NCBI GenBank assembly: GCA_013214885.1
Contig: JABSRS010000007.1
Coordinates: 9,414 to 25,513, forward strand
Direction of reading: 5' to 3'
Length of the DNA stretch: 16,100 bases
Origin: Gammaproteobacteria bacterium
GTDB lineage: Bacteria > Pseudomonadota > Gammaproteobacteria > Enterobacterales > Psychrobiaceae
Part shown: positions 1 to 7,437 of the stretch, in pieces
Layout of the letters: every line of letters begins with the position of its first letter
Numbering within the stretch: the first letter of the stretch is position 1
Notes under the pieces: model-generated
The model's database searches: none
The model's input: only the letters and a program-made list of their open reading frames with translations
Told to the model about the DNA's origin: nothing
Made by a program: the position numbers and the translations under genes

Positions 1-810
1 GAATCGGCACCTGTATCGAGCCAAACTATTAACGTTTTGAACGAGCAACTGGCCAAAAACTTCTCCATTAGCCCCGTTAATTTAGTGCCACTATTTGTTT
101 TGTTAGCGTTGGCAATAAAGAAAGTACCTGCTTTTCCTGCCGTTTCAATAGGAGCTATCGTTGGCGCAATTTGCGCAATGATTTTTCAGCAAGAGCTTAT
201 TATGAATTTAGCGAAGAACACGGAGTCGATCTTCTTCGCTAACTTAACTGTGGTTTGGACAACGTTATTTGATGGTGTTGCTATAACTACTGGCGATCTA
301 AAGCTCAATGCTCTACTTAGTGGCGGTGGCATGTCGAGTATGCTTAATACCGTATGGTTAATTATCTGTGCTTTAAGTTTTGGTTCGGTTCTTGAACATT
401 TGGGCATGCTAAGTAAGTTTCTTGATGTCATCTTAAAAACAGCAAAAACGACGGGAAGGTTGATTGCCAGTACAGTGGTTACCTGTATAGGGACCAATTT
501 AGTAACCGCTGATCAATATATGGCCATTGTTATGCCGGGGCGAATGTATAAAGATGAGTATCAGCGCAGAGGATTACACCCAGTGGTGTTAAGCCGTACG
601 TTAGAAGATGCCGGTACTATCACTTCACCATTAATTCCATGGAATACCTGTGGCGCCTATATGTACAGCGTATTGTTAGTGAATCCCTTAGATTACTTAT
701 TTTATTGTTTCTTTAATTTAATCAACCCTATACTAGCCATAATTTATGGATTTATTGGTTTCAAAATTAAAAAAATAATCAATGTAGATATTCAAAGTAA
801 ACTCGCCTAA
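1..810 (+). CDS. nhaC: Na+/H+ antiporter NhaC family, C-terminal part (5' end outside window)
   Basis: The reading frame is open from base 1 and ends at TAA 808-810, so about 269 C-terminal residues are visible. Family members are about 480-500 residues, so roughly the N-terminal 40-45% lies upstream. An internal TTG at 37 is not a credible start because the frame continues to the edge. The protein is very hydrophobic with several membrane segments. Recognisable NhaC-type stretches are LLSGGGM, the segment DQYMAIVMPGRMYKDEY, and ITSPLIPWNTCGAYM near the C-terminus, where conserved polar residues sit inside membrane segments. The family exchanges Na+ for H+ across the inner membrane and supports pH and sodium homeostasis, as expected for a marine organism. 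No clear terminator follows; the next recognisable element is a tRNA remnant on the opposite strand. Confidence 0.85.
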   Translation, partial: ESAPVSSQTINVLNEQLAKNFSISPVNLVPLFVLLALAIKKVPAFPAVSIGAIVGAICAMIFQQELIMNLAKNTESIFFANLTVVWTTLFDGVAITTGDLKLNALLSGGGMSSMLNTVWLIICALSFGSVLEHLGMLSKFLDVILKTAKTTGRLIASTVVTCIGTNLVTADQYMAIVMPGRMYKDEYQRRGLHPVVLSRTLEDAGTITSPLIPWNTCGAYMYSVLLVNPLDYLFYCFFNLINPILAIIYGFIGFKIKKIINVDIQSKLA

Positions 811-823
811 GTTAACATAAAAT

Positions 824-876
824 TGTACAGGTAGGCGGACTTGAACCGCCACGCTCGAAACCAACGAATTTTTAAA
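824..876 (-). pseudogene. 3' half of a tRNA-Leu(UAA) gene, 5' half missing
   Basis: Read on the minus strand this segment starts with an anticodon loop TTTAAAA (anticodon TAA at 874-872). A long class II variable arm follows, then a perfect T arm (GGCGG, loop TTCAAGT, CCGCC), then the 3' acceptor strand CCTGTAC and discriminator A at 824. No matching 5' acceptor strand GTACAGG, D arm or 5' anticodon stem is found upstream on that strand (plus 877-1000). The CCA normally encoded in gammaproteobacteria is replaced by AAT. It therefore cannot fold as a tRNA. Homology begins almost exactly at the anticodon loop, a common crossover point for tRNA-targeting integrases, so it may be an attachment-site relic of a lost element. 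Assignment to Leu(UAA) rests on the anticodon, the long variable arm and remembered tRNA-Leu sequences. Confidence 0.7.
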
Positions 877-1071
877 AGAGCGTGCTCTATAAGATATTTT
901 ATATATCAATAAATAAAAACCAACATTTAGACCTTTGCAAAAAATTTGCATACAGAGCTGTCACACTTCATTTTACTATTAACATATGAAAAGTATAAAT
1001 GAGTTGGTTAATACGCTTAATCGACTCATAATTTGATACGATTAACTCACCAAATGACTCAAGGGAAAATT

Positions 1072-1389
1072 ATGCACCTCGCTCCTTCATACATTTGGCA
1101 ACAGAAAGACTGGCCTAACTTTACTTATGACAACGCCATCGTTATGCCCAAACTAGAGTCGTGCATTCAAGTTGTTTCGCCTTTAAAGCAGTTAGCTGAA
1201 GTTCTCACCCATGAGCAACGTTTAGATTGGGAAGCAGAAATTTTACTTGATGGAACACTAGCCTCAGCCAAAATCGAGGGTGAGTTATACGATCGCGATT
1301 CAGTTCGCTCCAGTATCGTAAATAAACTTGGTAAAGGTAAAAAAATTCATAAGCAAAACGATGCGATGGTTGTAATGCGTGTCAGTTAA
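1072..1389 (+). pseudogene. Fic family protein, N-terminal fragment (DUF4172 type), truncated by IS4 element
   Basis: I chose ATG 1072 because AAGGG lies about 6 bases upstream and because homologues begin shortly before the motif YIWQQKDWPNF (residues 7-17). TTG 1033 and ATG 1054 are in-frame alternatives. About 105 residues remain of a protein usually near 350-380. The segment matches the N-terminal domain that precedes the Fic fold in DUF4172-type Fic proteins. Residues 65-70 (SAKIEG) fit the (S/T)xxxE(G/N) inhibitory-helix motif that blocks the Fic active site. The catalytic HPFx(D/E)GNGR loop is absent. The last codons, from about residue 100, are encoded by the IS left terminal repeat, which supplies the stop TAA 1387-1389. 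The rest of the gene is not found on the far side of the IS, so this is a broken gene. Intact Fic proteins usually AMPylate target proteins. Confidence 0.8.
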
Positions 1390-1391
1390 GA
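1373..1391 (+). repeat. IS4 terminal inverted repeat, transposase 3' side
   Basis: This end reads TAATGC GTG TCAGTTAAGA inward. It matches the opposite end at 16 of 19 positions, with the three differences together at positions 7-9. The transposase stop codon (TGA on the minus strand, 1384-1382) and the stop that closes the fic fragment (TAA 1387-1389) both lie inside it. Confidence 0.88.
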
Positions 1392-2704
1392 GCTGATGCG
1401 CATCTTTTTTCTTTCTTTTCAGGGTAACGTTTGGACCGAGATTTTATTATTCGTGGACAACTTCGTTCGCCTCGCTCAGGCAATAGAAAAGATTTTGCCA
1501 TATTCAACATGTCATTGACGGCCTTTGGTATTTTGCCCGGTGAAAGATGCGGCATGATAGATAACTGCTGGATTATATAAGCCGATGCTCGACTAAAGCT
1601 TAGCTGTATTGGAAGTGTGCTGTCTAGGCTGTACGCCATTTTACCGATTTGAAAGCGTATTAAGTTATAGGCCAATAAGGCACCCCATAATTCTTGCCGT
1701 ACCATTTCTGGTTTTTTACTTCTTAGCGTCAATTCATTCTTGAGCATGTATTGCTTCATTTCGCGGTACCCTAACTCCCAGCGATGCGCATACAAGTCTG
1801 CTATGTCAGCTACTGGAAAACGCATTGGGTCAATCATCGATGTAACCACGCTATATTCTTTGCCTTTGATTGTTCTTGTCACTAACCGAGCTTCGATAGT
1901 TTCAGGTAAGTCCAGCCACTTTTTACGGGCTTGAGGGGATGTTTGAATCTTGATGATTTTATCTAAGCGGCCTATTTTTTTGACGACTTCGTATTGAGTT
2001 CCTTTTGTTTAATGGTAATAACCAGTGCCTCCGAACACCCGTCTTTTACCAACGATGGAGTAATCCTAGCGAATAAAAACCTTATCAAACAAGGTTAAAG
2101 AATGGTCTGGTGTTGTTTCTATTAAGTCAGCGGCTAGGTTCATTTCATTGGTCGACACACTATCAAAAGATGCCCCCGTCAAAAGGTGGCTTGTTAATTC
2201 CATTTGGCAAACCATTAGTACCTGAGGATAGCCAGATTCACATTTCCCGTTTTTAGTTTTAGCAAATTCACTCTGATTTTCAGCGGTATCTAATGTTCGC
2301 CACACAACTCCATCGACGCCCAGTAACGTGAGGCCGCACCAGTTGGGGTGAGGAGTATGCTGGTGCCATTGCTGTTGAGTTTGATAGAAGATTTTCTTGA
2401 TAGCTTTGATGCAAAGCCTTTTCCTGGCTTGAACAACAGCGCTAGGAGCCACAAAAGGACGATTACCTGGTAATAAAATATCTAGCTTGTTGACGATATC
2501 CCTCATTGGCATATCACGAAAAATAGACATACTGATGATACTCCACACCATCATATCTAGTGGTAAACGACGTTTCCTTAAAGTCGCGACACCGGATTCG
2601 CTCAAGCATTTGTCAATCAGTTCAGGCGATAGAACTTCAGCTAAAGAGGAGAAGTTGTCAGGAGAGAAATTTGACAGGCTGTAAAAATCGTAACTCAGAG
2701 GCAT
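1382..2704 (-). pseudogene. IS4-family DDE transposase, inactivated by frameshifts, a stop and loss of the catalytic Glu
   Basis: From ATG 2704 the N-terminal part shows the IS4 N-terminal domain ([37 protein letters not shown]). The first catalytic Asp follows in [10 protein letters not shown] and the second in LTLFDKV. Four lesions follow. A 1-base frameshift lies in the A-run near 2074-2079, after which the expected [10 protein letters not shown] resumes in another frame. A TAA stop lies at 2048-2046 in that frame. A second frameshift lies near 2002-2010, after which QYEVV and TSPQARKKW resume. The IS4 signature Y(2)R(3)E(6)K has lost two residues: the region reads YAHRWELGYREMK where relatives have RWEIELGYRE, so the catalytic Glu is gone or displaced. 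The C-terminal part (LTLRSKKPE, QELWGALLAYNL) is otherwise well conserved. The frame ends in the left terminal repeat. Confidence 0.9.
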
Positions 2705-2735
2705 AAAAAAATCCGATGATTGCAATCATCGGATT
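2705..2735 (-). terminator. Perfect palindrome plus T-run directly before the IS4 transposase ATG
   Basis: Bases 2710-2735 form a perfect 26-bp palindrome (13-bp arms, AATCCGATGATTG and its complement). On the minus strand it is followed at once by seven T and then the transposase ATG at 2704. This has the form of an intrinsic terminator or stem-loop that stops transcription entering from outside before it reaches the transposase. It would also occupy the ribosome-binding region. A TTG (2725-2723) in the palindrome is in frame with the transposase but is an unlikely start. Confidence 0.65.
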
Positions 2736-2769
2736 CTGATCTCATTGACTAAAAAAGCAAGCAATTTAG

Positions 2770-2788
2770 TCTTAACTGATCTGCATTA
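2770..2788 (-). repeat. IS4 terminal inverted repeat, transposase 5' side
   Basis: Read inward on the minus strand it is TAATGC AGA TCAGTTAAGA, very close to the remembered E. coli IS4 end TAATGCCGATCAGTTAAG. The broken reverse transcriptase frame runs into it and stops at its TAA (2774-2772). Confidence 0.88.
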
Positions 2789-3218
2789 CAACGTGTTGCC
2801 GCCTATACTTGCGCATAAACAATGTCGCTTTGCTAATGGCATGATGTCCACTTCGGCCCGGACGATATCCAAAACTCGATGGATTAAAGTTGGAATCGAA
2901 GATTGGCGTCATTATGTTGGTTAAGCATTGTTGTACTATACGATCTCGAACCGTCGGGATCCCCAGTAATCGTTTGCCGCCGTCATCTTTGTCTATCTCA
3001 ACACGTTTGACTGACTGCGCCTGATACCGTTTCTCCTTGAGTTCGAGCAATAATTAATGAAGATTACCTTCCAAGTTTATTGCAAAATCACTCACGCTCT
3101 GCCCATCGACTCCAGCAGCACCTTTGTTCTTCTTGACTCGCTTGAATGCCTCAAATAATGCCTGCATTGAGAGCAGTCGACCATAAAGGCTATATAGTAT
3201 GTCTTCACTGTTATTTAC
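2789..3218 (-). pseudogene. Group II intron reverse transcriptase/maturase, N-terminal fragment with a nonsense codon
   Basis: The minus-strand frame gives LYGRLLSMQALFEAFKRV, then KNKGAAGVDGQSVSDF, then a TAA stop at 3056-3054, then LLLELKEKRYQAQSVKRVE, IDKDDGGKRLLGIPTVRDR and SSFGYRPGRSGHHA, and ends near HVV at the IS boundary. These are conserved RT-0 to RT-2 blocks of LtrA-type proteins. The usual continuation after HVV (D-D/M-DL, first catalytic Asp) is lost to the IS. The start is unclear because the ATG at 3224 is followed at once by TGA in this frame. About 143 of the usual 420-600 residues remain, with no YADD. The gene cannot make an active protein. Confidence 0.82.
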
Positions 3219-3224
3219 TCACAT

Positions 3225-4091
3225 CCCTCGTTGTTGATTACCTTAAATATGATTGGGTTTATTTCACCACCGCTGTTAAGTGTTCTACCGTTATGCAATC
3301 TGCTTAACCTGCCTTAGTGCTCCTAATAAAGAAAACCGGTTACTCCCCGTGCCTAGCTCCAGATAATCGCGCGATATCACTCTTTGCCACCAAGGGATGC
3401 CCAGACTTATTCGTCTGCTTGTGTGCACCTATTTAATACCGTCAATTTCTCGTGGATTTAAAGACCACTTCTCCCCTTCGCAATTAGCTAAAGTTTTTGA
3501 CTAAAACTAATCCCATCAAACGTATTGCTGATGGTCGGCTTGGTTTTATCCTCCACACCATTACTGGCTTTGACCACCATCGATGGTGGAAATGCAAATA
3601 TTGCAGGAGCAATATATTTGTCATAGGTCTAGCCTTACTCACTACTACGGGTTCATCTGCCATCTCACACCAACATGAGTCTTGAGTCACCTCTTGAACT
3701 TATGCTTCCAGTGTATGGCTGGATCTGATGCCAGACCTCCTCGGTTACTGCATCAACTCCCTGTTAGACTTTTCCCATCAACGTAAGCCACCCTCAAGCA
3801 CAGCATTGGCCTGTCTGAGTATAGAGCTTCGCGCTATTATGGACGCTTACTCACCAATACCACCGACTAATTCGTCAGGAACGAATTTGAACTGCCGTAG
3901 GCAGCCTTTAGGTGAATACCATGGATGGTATTCATAATCAGGTTACGGTTAGTTGTGTTCCTCTAACTTCCTATGGCTTCCTTCAGACCCCACCGTTAGC
4001 CAGTGACGCCCTTGCCATTTGGATTGTCTTCCCCTCCGACGGGGCGACTCTGCTGTCTTTCAAGCAGATGGGTTTGCTGGCTTCGCCGAGC
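3225..4091 (-). ncRNA. Probable group II intron 5' RNA domains (about 870 bases without a credible gene)
   Basis: No open frame here encodes a recognisable protein; short frames on both strands overlap each other and match nothing I know. The minus strand carries stretches that I recall from group II intron RNA upstream of reverse transcriptase genes, for example GGCGTCACTGGCTAACGG and GTCTGAAGGAAGCC (about 4012-3974). It also has several local hairpins, such as ATGAATACCATCCATGGTATTCA near 3914-3936. Position and orientation relative to the reverse transcriptase fragment fit domains I-IV. The assignment is by context and memory, and secondary structure was not computed. Confidence 0.55.
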
Positions 4092-4096
4092 AAATA

Positions 4097-4124
4097 TAAA
4101 AAGGCACTCAAAACTGAGTGCCTA
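4097..4124 (-). terminator. Intrinsic terminator of pstS
   Basis: On the minus strand a 9-bp stem (AGGCACTCA / TGAGTGCCT, arms 4115-4123 and 4102-4110) with a 4-base loop is followed by TTTTTAT. It lies about 30 bases after the pstS stop codon. The group II intron remnant starts within about 10 bases downstream. Confidence 0.85.
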
Positions 4125-4151
4125 GTCGATGACTAATCTAATGGGTATTCT

Positions 4152-5135
4152 TTACAGTTGAATACCTAGTTTCTTCAAATCGCTATTAATCACTTTCGCT
4201 GGCAGTGGAATGTAACCATCTTTTTCAACAATGCTTTGACCATCTTTTGATAAGATTAATTTAACAAATTCACGCTGCATTGGTGACAGTGCTTTGTTTG
4301 GGTGCTTGTTAACATAAACATATAAATAACGAGACAAAGGATAAGAACCGTTTAACGCATTTTCCATCGTCGCTGAAATGAATTTACCGCCTTTTTTAGA
4401 TAAAGGCAGTGCCTTAACACTCGATGTCTTATAGCCAATCCCTGAGTAACCTAGTGCGTTAACCGATGCTGCCACCGATTGAACGACCGATGCAGAACCA
4501 GGTTGTTCATTAACCTTGGTATTAAAGTCGCCCTTACATAACGCTTTTTTCTTAAAGTAACCATAAGTACCAGATACCGAGTTACGACCGTATAGCTGAA
4601 TATCTTTGCGAGTCCAGCTGCCCGTTAAACCGACATCACCCCATTGCTTGATCTCATTGCCACCACACTTGCGGGTCACCGAGAAAATGCCATCAACCTG
4701 CTTAATGGTTAATCCTTTAATTGGGTTATCTTTATGGGCAAAGACTGCTAAGGCGTCAATCGCAACGCGAATGGCAGTAGGCTTATAACCGTAACGTTTT
4801 TCGAAGGCTTCTATTTCACGGAACTTCATCTTGCGGCTCATTGGCCCAAATTGCGAAGTACCTTCAGTTAATGCTGGCGGCGCGGTTGATGAACCAGCAG
4901 CTTGAATTTGGATGTTAATGTTCGGGTAATGACGTTTAAAATCTTCAGCCCAGAATGTCATCATGTTAGCCAATGTGTCCGAGCCAACTGTTGATAAGTT
5001 ACCAGAAACACCTTGAACCTTTTTGTACTCTGCAATTGAACTCTCGACGGCCATTGCTTTATTAGCTATCACACTGGTTGAAACAAGTGCTGCTACGCTC
5101 AAACCTAATGCACCGACTAATTTTGATAATTTCAT
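4152..5135 (-). CDS. pstS: Phosphate-binding periplasmic protein, PstS family
   Basis: I start the gene at ATG 5135, not at the in-frame upstream ATG 5177. GGAG stands 7 bases before 5135, and only this start gives a clean signal peptide ([19 protein letters not shown]..., cleavage probably after NKAMA, residue 29). The product is 327 residues, a normal PstS length. Typical phosphate-binding segments are [25 protein letters not shown] and [12 protein letters not shown], whose Ser, Thr, Asp and backbone groups hold the anion. It should capture phosphate in the periplasm and pass it to a PstCAB transporter, but no pstC, pstA or pstB gene is in the window. It lies 98 bp downstream of phoR on the same strand and has its own Pho box. 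A terminator follows it. Two cysteines in the mature part could form a disulfide. Confidence 0.9.
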   Translation of the reverse strand: MKLSKLVGALGLSVAALVSTSVIANKAMAVESSIAEYKKVQGVSGNLSTVGSDTLANMMTFWAEDFKRHYPNINIQIQAAGSSTAPPALTEGTSQFGPMSRKMKFREIEAFEKRYGYKPTAIRVAIDALAVFAHKDNPIKGLTIKQVDGIFSVTRKCGGNEIKQWGDVGLTGSWTRKDIQLYGRNSVSGTYGYFKKKALCKGDFNTKVNEQPGSASVVQSVAASVNALGYSGIGYKTSSVKALPLSKKGGKFISATMENALNGSYPLSRYLYVYVNKHPNKALSPMQREFVKLILSKDGQSIVEKDGYIPLPAKVINSDLKKLGIQL

Positions 5136-5179
5136 TGTGTACTCCACATTTATATTCGATTTGTTGGTTAACGCCATTG

Positions 5180-5213
5180 AGTTTGACGCGCTAACATGAC
5201 AGTTCCGTGACTA
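5180..5213 (-). promoter_or_regulatory. Pho box and -10 of the pstS promoter
   Basis: On the minus strand TAGTCAC GGAA CTGTCAT (5213-5196) gives two PhoB half-sites with an 11-bp period. The first matches CTGTCA(T/C) at 5 of 7 positions and the second at all 7. The -10 candidate CAAACT (5185-5180) lies exactly 10 bp downstream, as expected when the Pho box replaces the -35 element. The site lies between phoR and pstS, so pstS can be induced independently of phoBR. Confidence 0.72.
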
Positions 5214-5233
5214 AAATGTGAAGCTTTTATGTC

Positions 5234-6532
5234 TTAAGGTTGGGTAATCAAATCGTCGCCAATCACAAAGCTAAATCGGCTGCCCTGATCGACTTCGCTG
5301 GTGATAACTAAATGACTTTGGTGATTAAGCAAAACATGCTTAACAATGGACAGACCAAGACCGGTACCGCCGGTTTGGGTAGAACGTGACTGATCGACTC
5401 GATAAAACCGCTCGGTTAAGCGATTAAGATGATGTTCGGCAATACCTAAGCCATTATCTCGGACCGAGAATTCAACTCCGCCATCGACCTTATGCCAACC
5501 AACGTCAATGGTTGAGCTATCTGGTGAATAACGAATGGCATTAGTGACCAAATTAGAACAAGCACTGAGCATTTGTTCTTCGTTACCTACTAACTGCAAG
5601 TTTGGCATCAGGTTAAAATTGATCGTAATGGCTCGCTCGCCAATTATTGCGCTAGCATCATCTTTGATTAATGCCATTAATTCATCGACGCTAATTGCCG
5701 AGGCGTTAGCTTGTGCCGTGGTTTCAAGTTTCGATAATGCCAATAATTGCTCAACCATCGATTGCATTCGATTGGTTTGCACTTTCATCGCACTCATCGC
5801 TTTTTTCCACATTAACGGTTCAATGTTATCGCTATCATCGATTAACTCAAGATAACCATGCAGTACCGTTAGTGGGGTTTTTAGTTCATGGGAAACATCG
5901 GCAACAAATTTACGGCGCATACTCTCTAATTGATTAAGTACGGTAATATCCCTCGACATTAGAACGAATAGGTCACTACCATAACTGGTGACTCGATGTT
6001 CGAGTAACACCCCAGCATGGTGCGGTGATGGCAGTTCGAGTATTTGGCTAAAATCGCCACGAATAATGTACTGACGAAATTCTTGATGACGTACCAGATT
6101 ATTCAGTAATTGGCCACGATCCCTAGGCCATTTCAACCCAAGAAACTGCCGCGCCGCATGATTACACCATAAAATCGCGTTGTCTTGATTAAACACCACA
6201 ATGCCATCAGGTAAAGCATCAGCTCCTTCACGAAACTGACTTAATGCCGCTATCAACGACTTACGACGCTTACGATTAGCCTTCAATGACTTATCAATAC
6301 CGCGGTAAATGTAACCCCAGTATGAATTATTTTTTACCTGACGTTTATGCGGTGAATGCCAGATCCAATTCACCACTTCAACAAACTCTTTGAGGTTAAT
6401 CAAAATAATCACCAACGAACCAACCCATAAGGTATTAGAGATTTGTTCGAGGTATAGCCCAATAATTAATAACACCCAATAATAGGCGATCAATTTTATT
6501 AACAGGGATTTTAATAACCGATGATCTGGCAT
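5234..6532 (-). CDS. phoR: Phosphate-regulon sensor histidine kinase PhoR
   Basis: This 432-residue protein has the PhoR layout and a length near the E. coli protein (431). Residues about 11-48 form two closely spaced N-terminal membrane segments with almost no periplasmic loop. A charged linker follows, then a PAS domain (about 100-200, with DALPDGIVVF). The dimerisation/phosphoacceptor box FVADVSHELKTP carries His215. The ATP-binding domain shows the N box around Asn331 (NLVTNAIRYSP), G1 DNGLGI (359-364), F box ERFYRVD and G2 GGTGLGL (388-394). PhoR phosphorylates PhoB when phosphate is scarce and dephosphorylates it when phosphate is plentiful, in contact with the Pst/PhoU system. It follows phoB by 18 bp and is surely co-transcribed from the phoB promoter. 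All key kinase residues are present. Confidence 0.95.
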   Translation of the reverse strand: MPDHRLLKSLLIKLIAYYWVLLIIGLYLEQISNTLWVGSLVIILINLKEFVEVVNWIWHSPHKRQVKNNSYWGYIYRGIDKSLKANRKRRKSLIAALSQFREGADALPDGIVVFNQDNAILWCNHAARQFLGLKWPRDRGQLLNNLVRHQEFRQYIIRGDFSQILELPSPHHAGVLLEHRVTSYGSDLFVLMSRDITVLNQLESMRRKFVADVSHELKTPLTVLHGYLELIDDSDNIEPLMWKKAMSAMKVQTNRMQSMVEQLLALSKLETTAQANASAISVDELMALIKDDASAIIGERAITINFNLMPNLQLVGNEEQMLSACSNLVTNAIRYSPDSSTIDVGWHKVDGGVEFSVRDNGLGIAEHHLNRLTERFYRVDQSRSTQTGGTGLGLSIVKHVLLNHQSHLVITSEVDQGSRFSFVIGDDLITQP

Positions 6533-6550
6533 TGCACACTACACCTTACT

Positions 6551-7243
6551 TTAACAAACTTTAGTTGAAAAACGATAGCCTGCACCGCGGACCGTTTGGA
6601 CAAAATTTTCATGGCCCTTGCCACCTATCGCCTTACGTAAGCGCCGAATATGGACATCGACGGTGCGATCTTCAACATAGACATTGGTGCCCCAGACATG
6701 ATCAAGTAATTGTTCCCGGCTATAAACACGTTCGGGATGCGCCATGAAAAAATGCAGTAACTTAAATTCAGTAGGTCCGACGCTTAGTGGTTGGTCATCT
6801 AAGGTCACGCGATGACTCACGGGATCAAGCGCGAGTCCTTTAGCATCAATAATTTCTTCAAGTGCTGTCGGCTTGGTACGACGAAGTACCGCTTTAATTC
6901 GAGCCACCAGCTCTTTAGGAGAGAACGGTTTAGTGACGTAATCATCGGCGCCAACATCGAGTCCTCGCAGTTTGTCTTCTTCTTCACTGCGAGCGGTTAA
7001 CATAATAATTGGGATATTTTTGGTATATTCTTGACGGCGCACTTCCTTGGCAAAAGAAATACCGCTGCCACCAGGGAACATCCAATCGAGTAGAATAAGG
7101 TCTGGGTAAGGCTCTACTAAGTTAGCAATTGCACTATCAAAGTCATCGGCCTCGACCACATTAAAGCCGTGCTGATCCAGCACAAAGCTTAACATTTCGC
7201 GAATAGCTGGCTCGTCTTCTACGATTAAAATTCTTGCACTCAT
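6551..7243 (-). CDS. phoB: Phosphate-regulon response regulator PhoB
   Basis: The 230-residue product is colinear with E. coli PhoB. In the receiver domain (1-120) the acidic pocket is Glu9/Asp10, the phosphoryl acceptor is Asp53 ([10 protein letters not shown]), and Thr83 and Lys105 are conserved. The OmpR/PhoB winged-helix domain covers about 130-228, with the recognition helix in the segment [18 protein letters not shown] and the hairpin [11 protein letters not shown] near the end. Phosphorylated PhoB binds Pho boxes and recruits sigma-70 polymerase. The gene heads the phoB-phoR operon and has a strong Pho box 50 bp upstream, so it probably activates itself. The same boxes precede the porin upstream and pstS downstream. 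Confidence 0.96.
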   Translation of the reverse strand: MSARILIVEDEPAIREMLSFVLDQHGFNVVEADDFDSAIANLVEPYPDLILLDWMFPGGSGISFAKEVRRQEYTKNIPIIMLTARSEEEDKLRGLDVGADDYVTKPFSPKELVARIKAVLRRTKPTALEEIIDAKGLALDPVSHRVTLDDQPLSVGPTEFKLLHFFMAHPERVYSREQLLDHVWGTNVYVEDRTVDVHIRRLRKAIGGKGHENFVQTVRGAGYRFSTKVC

Positions 7244-7277
7244 GTTTATTTACTCAAATTCCATATTGGTGAGGGCT

Positions 7278-7311
7278 ATTATTAACTGTCAATATGACAC
7301 AATTATGACAT
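7278..7311 (-). promoter_or_regulatory. Pho box and -10 of the phoBR promoter
   Basis: On the minus strand ATGTCAT AATT GTGTCAT (7311-7294) gives two half-sites, each with 6 of 7 matches to CTGTCAT, 11 bp apart with an AT-only spacer. The -10 candidate AATAAT (7283-7278, 5 of 6 to TATAAT) begins exactly 10 bp downstream. This indicates autoregulation by PhoB. Confidence 0.85.
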
Positions 7312-7372
7312 AAACACTGGTCAGTTAAAAAATAATCGCCGCTCTTTGACATCCTGTCACCGCGGCATACGA

Positions 7373-7420
7373 CCAACATGGATGTTGGAAGTGTCGATTG
7401 TGCAGGAGCACACAATCGAC
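7373..7420. repeat. Two adjacent intergenic hairpins, REP-like
   Basis: CCAACAT GG ATGTTGG (7373-7388) is a 7-bp-arm palindrome. Four bases later GTCGATTGTG (7393-7402) and CACAATCGAC (7411-7420) form a perfect 10-bp stem around an 8-base loop. They lie between the phoB promoter and the porin terminator. Paired intergenic palindromes like this resemble repeated extragenic elements of marine gammaproteobacteria, but copy number cannot be judged from one window. Confidence 0.6.
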
Positions 7421-7437
7421 CCGTTCGTCCTGAACAT

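Larger units (their letters stand above)
1373..2788 (-). mobile_element. IS4-family insertion sequence, complete ends, degenerate transposase
   Basis: The element is 1416 bp, close to the 1426 bp known for E. coli IS4. It is bounded by imperfect inverted repeats starting TAATGC and sharing TCAGTTAAGA, which closely resemble the IS4 ends. One transposase frame runs on the minus strand and is broken by several lesions. IS4 makes 11-13 bp target duplications, but the flanks differ (left ...GCGATGGTTG, right CAACGTGTTG...). The left flank is a Fic gene fragment and the right flank is a group II intron reverse transcriptase fragment. This points to rearrangement after insertion, for example an adjacent deletion or recombination between two copies. 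The element looks immobile by itself. Confidence 0.9.
2789..4091 (-). mobile_element. Group II intron, 5' part only (RNA domains and start of reverse transcriptase)
   Basis: This interval reads on the minus strand as a long non-coding 5' part (about 4091 down to 3225) followed by the beginning of a LtrA-like reverse transcriptase (3218-2789). That is the normal order for a bacterial group II intron whose protein is encoded in domain IV. The IS4 element cuts it in the reverse transcriptase, so the catalytic YADD, maturase region, RNA domains V/VI and the 3' splice site are absent. The 5' end cannot be fixed because a canonical GUGYG start is not obvious; the sequence after the pstS terminator T-run reads TTTGCTCGGCG. 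Its position right behind a terminator hairpin resembles the target choice of class C introns, but the class is not established. Confidence 0.7.

Noticed and set aside
186..497. Minus-strand frame inside nhaC
   Set aside because: It is antisense to a well-conserved transporter sequence and has no family resemblance.
733..951. Minus-strand frame over the tRNA remnant
   Set aside because: It overlaps the nhaC 3' end and the tRNA-Leu fragment. Its content is explained by these.
1033..1071. Upstream TTG or ATG starts for the fic fragment
   Set aside because: ATG 1072 has the better ribosome site and puts the conserved YIWQ motif near the N-terminus, as in relatives.
1072..1389. A functional toxin-antitoxin or antiphage Fic system
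   Set aside because: Only the regulatory N-terminal domain remains and the catalytic Fic loop is missing.
2789..3218. A retron or diversity-generating retroelement reverse transcriptase
   Set aside because: The motifs (KGAAGVDG, GGKRLLGIPTVRDR, GYRPGRS) are those of LtrA-type group II intron proteins, and no template/variable repeat pair was seen.
3484..4136. Several short open frames on both strands in the region downstream of pstS
   Set aside because: They overlap one another on opposite strands, match no protein I recognise, and lie in what looks like group II intron RNA. They lack convincing ribosome sites.
5136..5177. Upstream ATG for pstS, giving 14 more residues
   Set aside because: It would put a polar stretch before the signal peptide and lacks a ribosome site, while ATG 5135 has GGAG at 7 bases.
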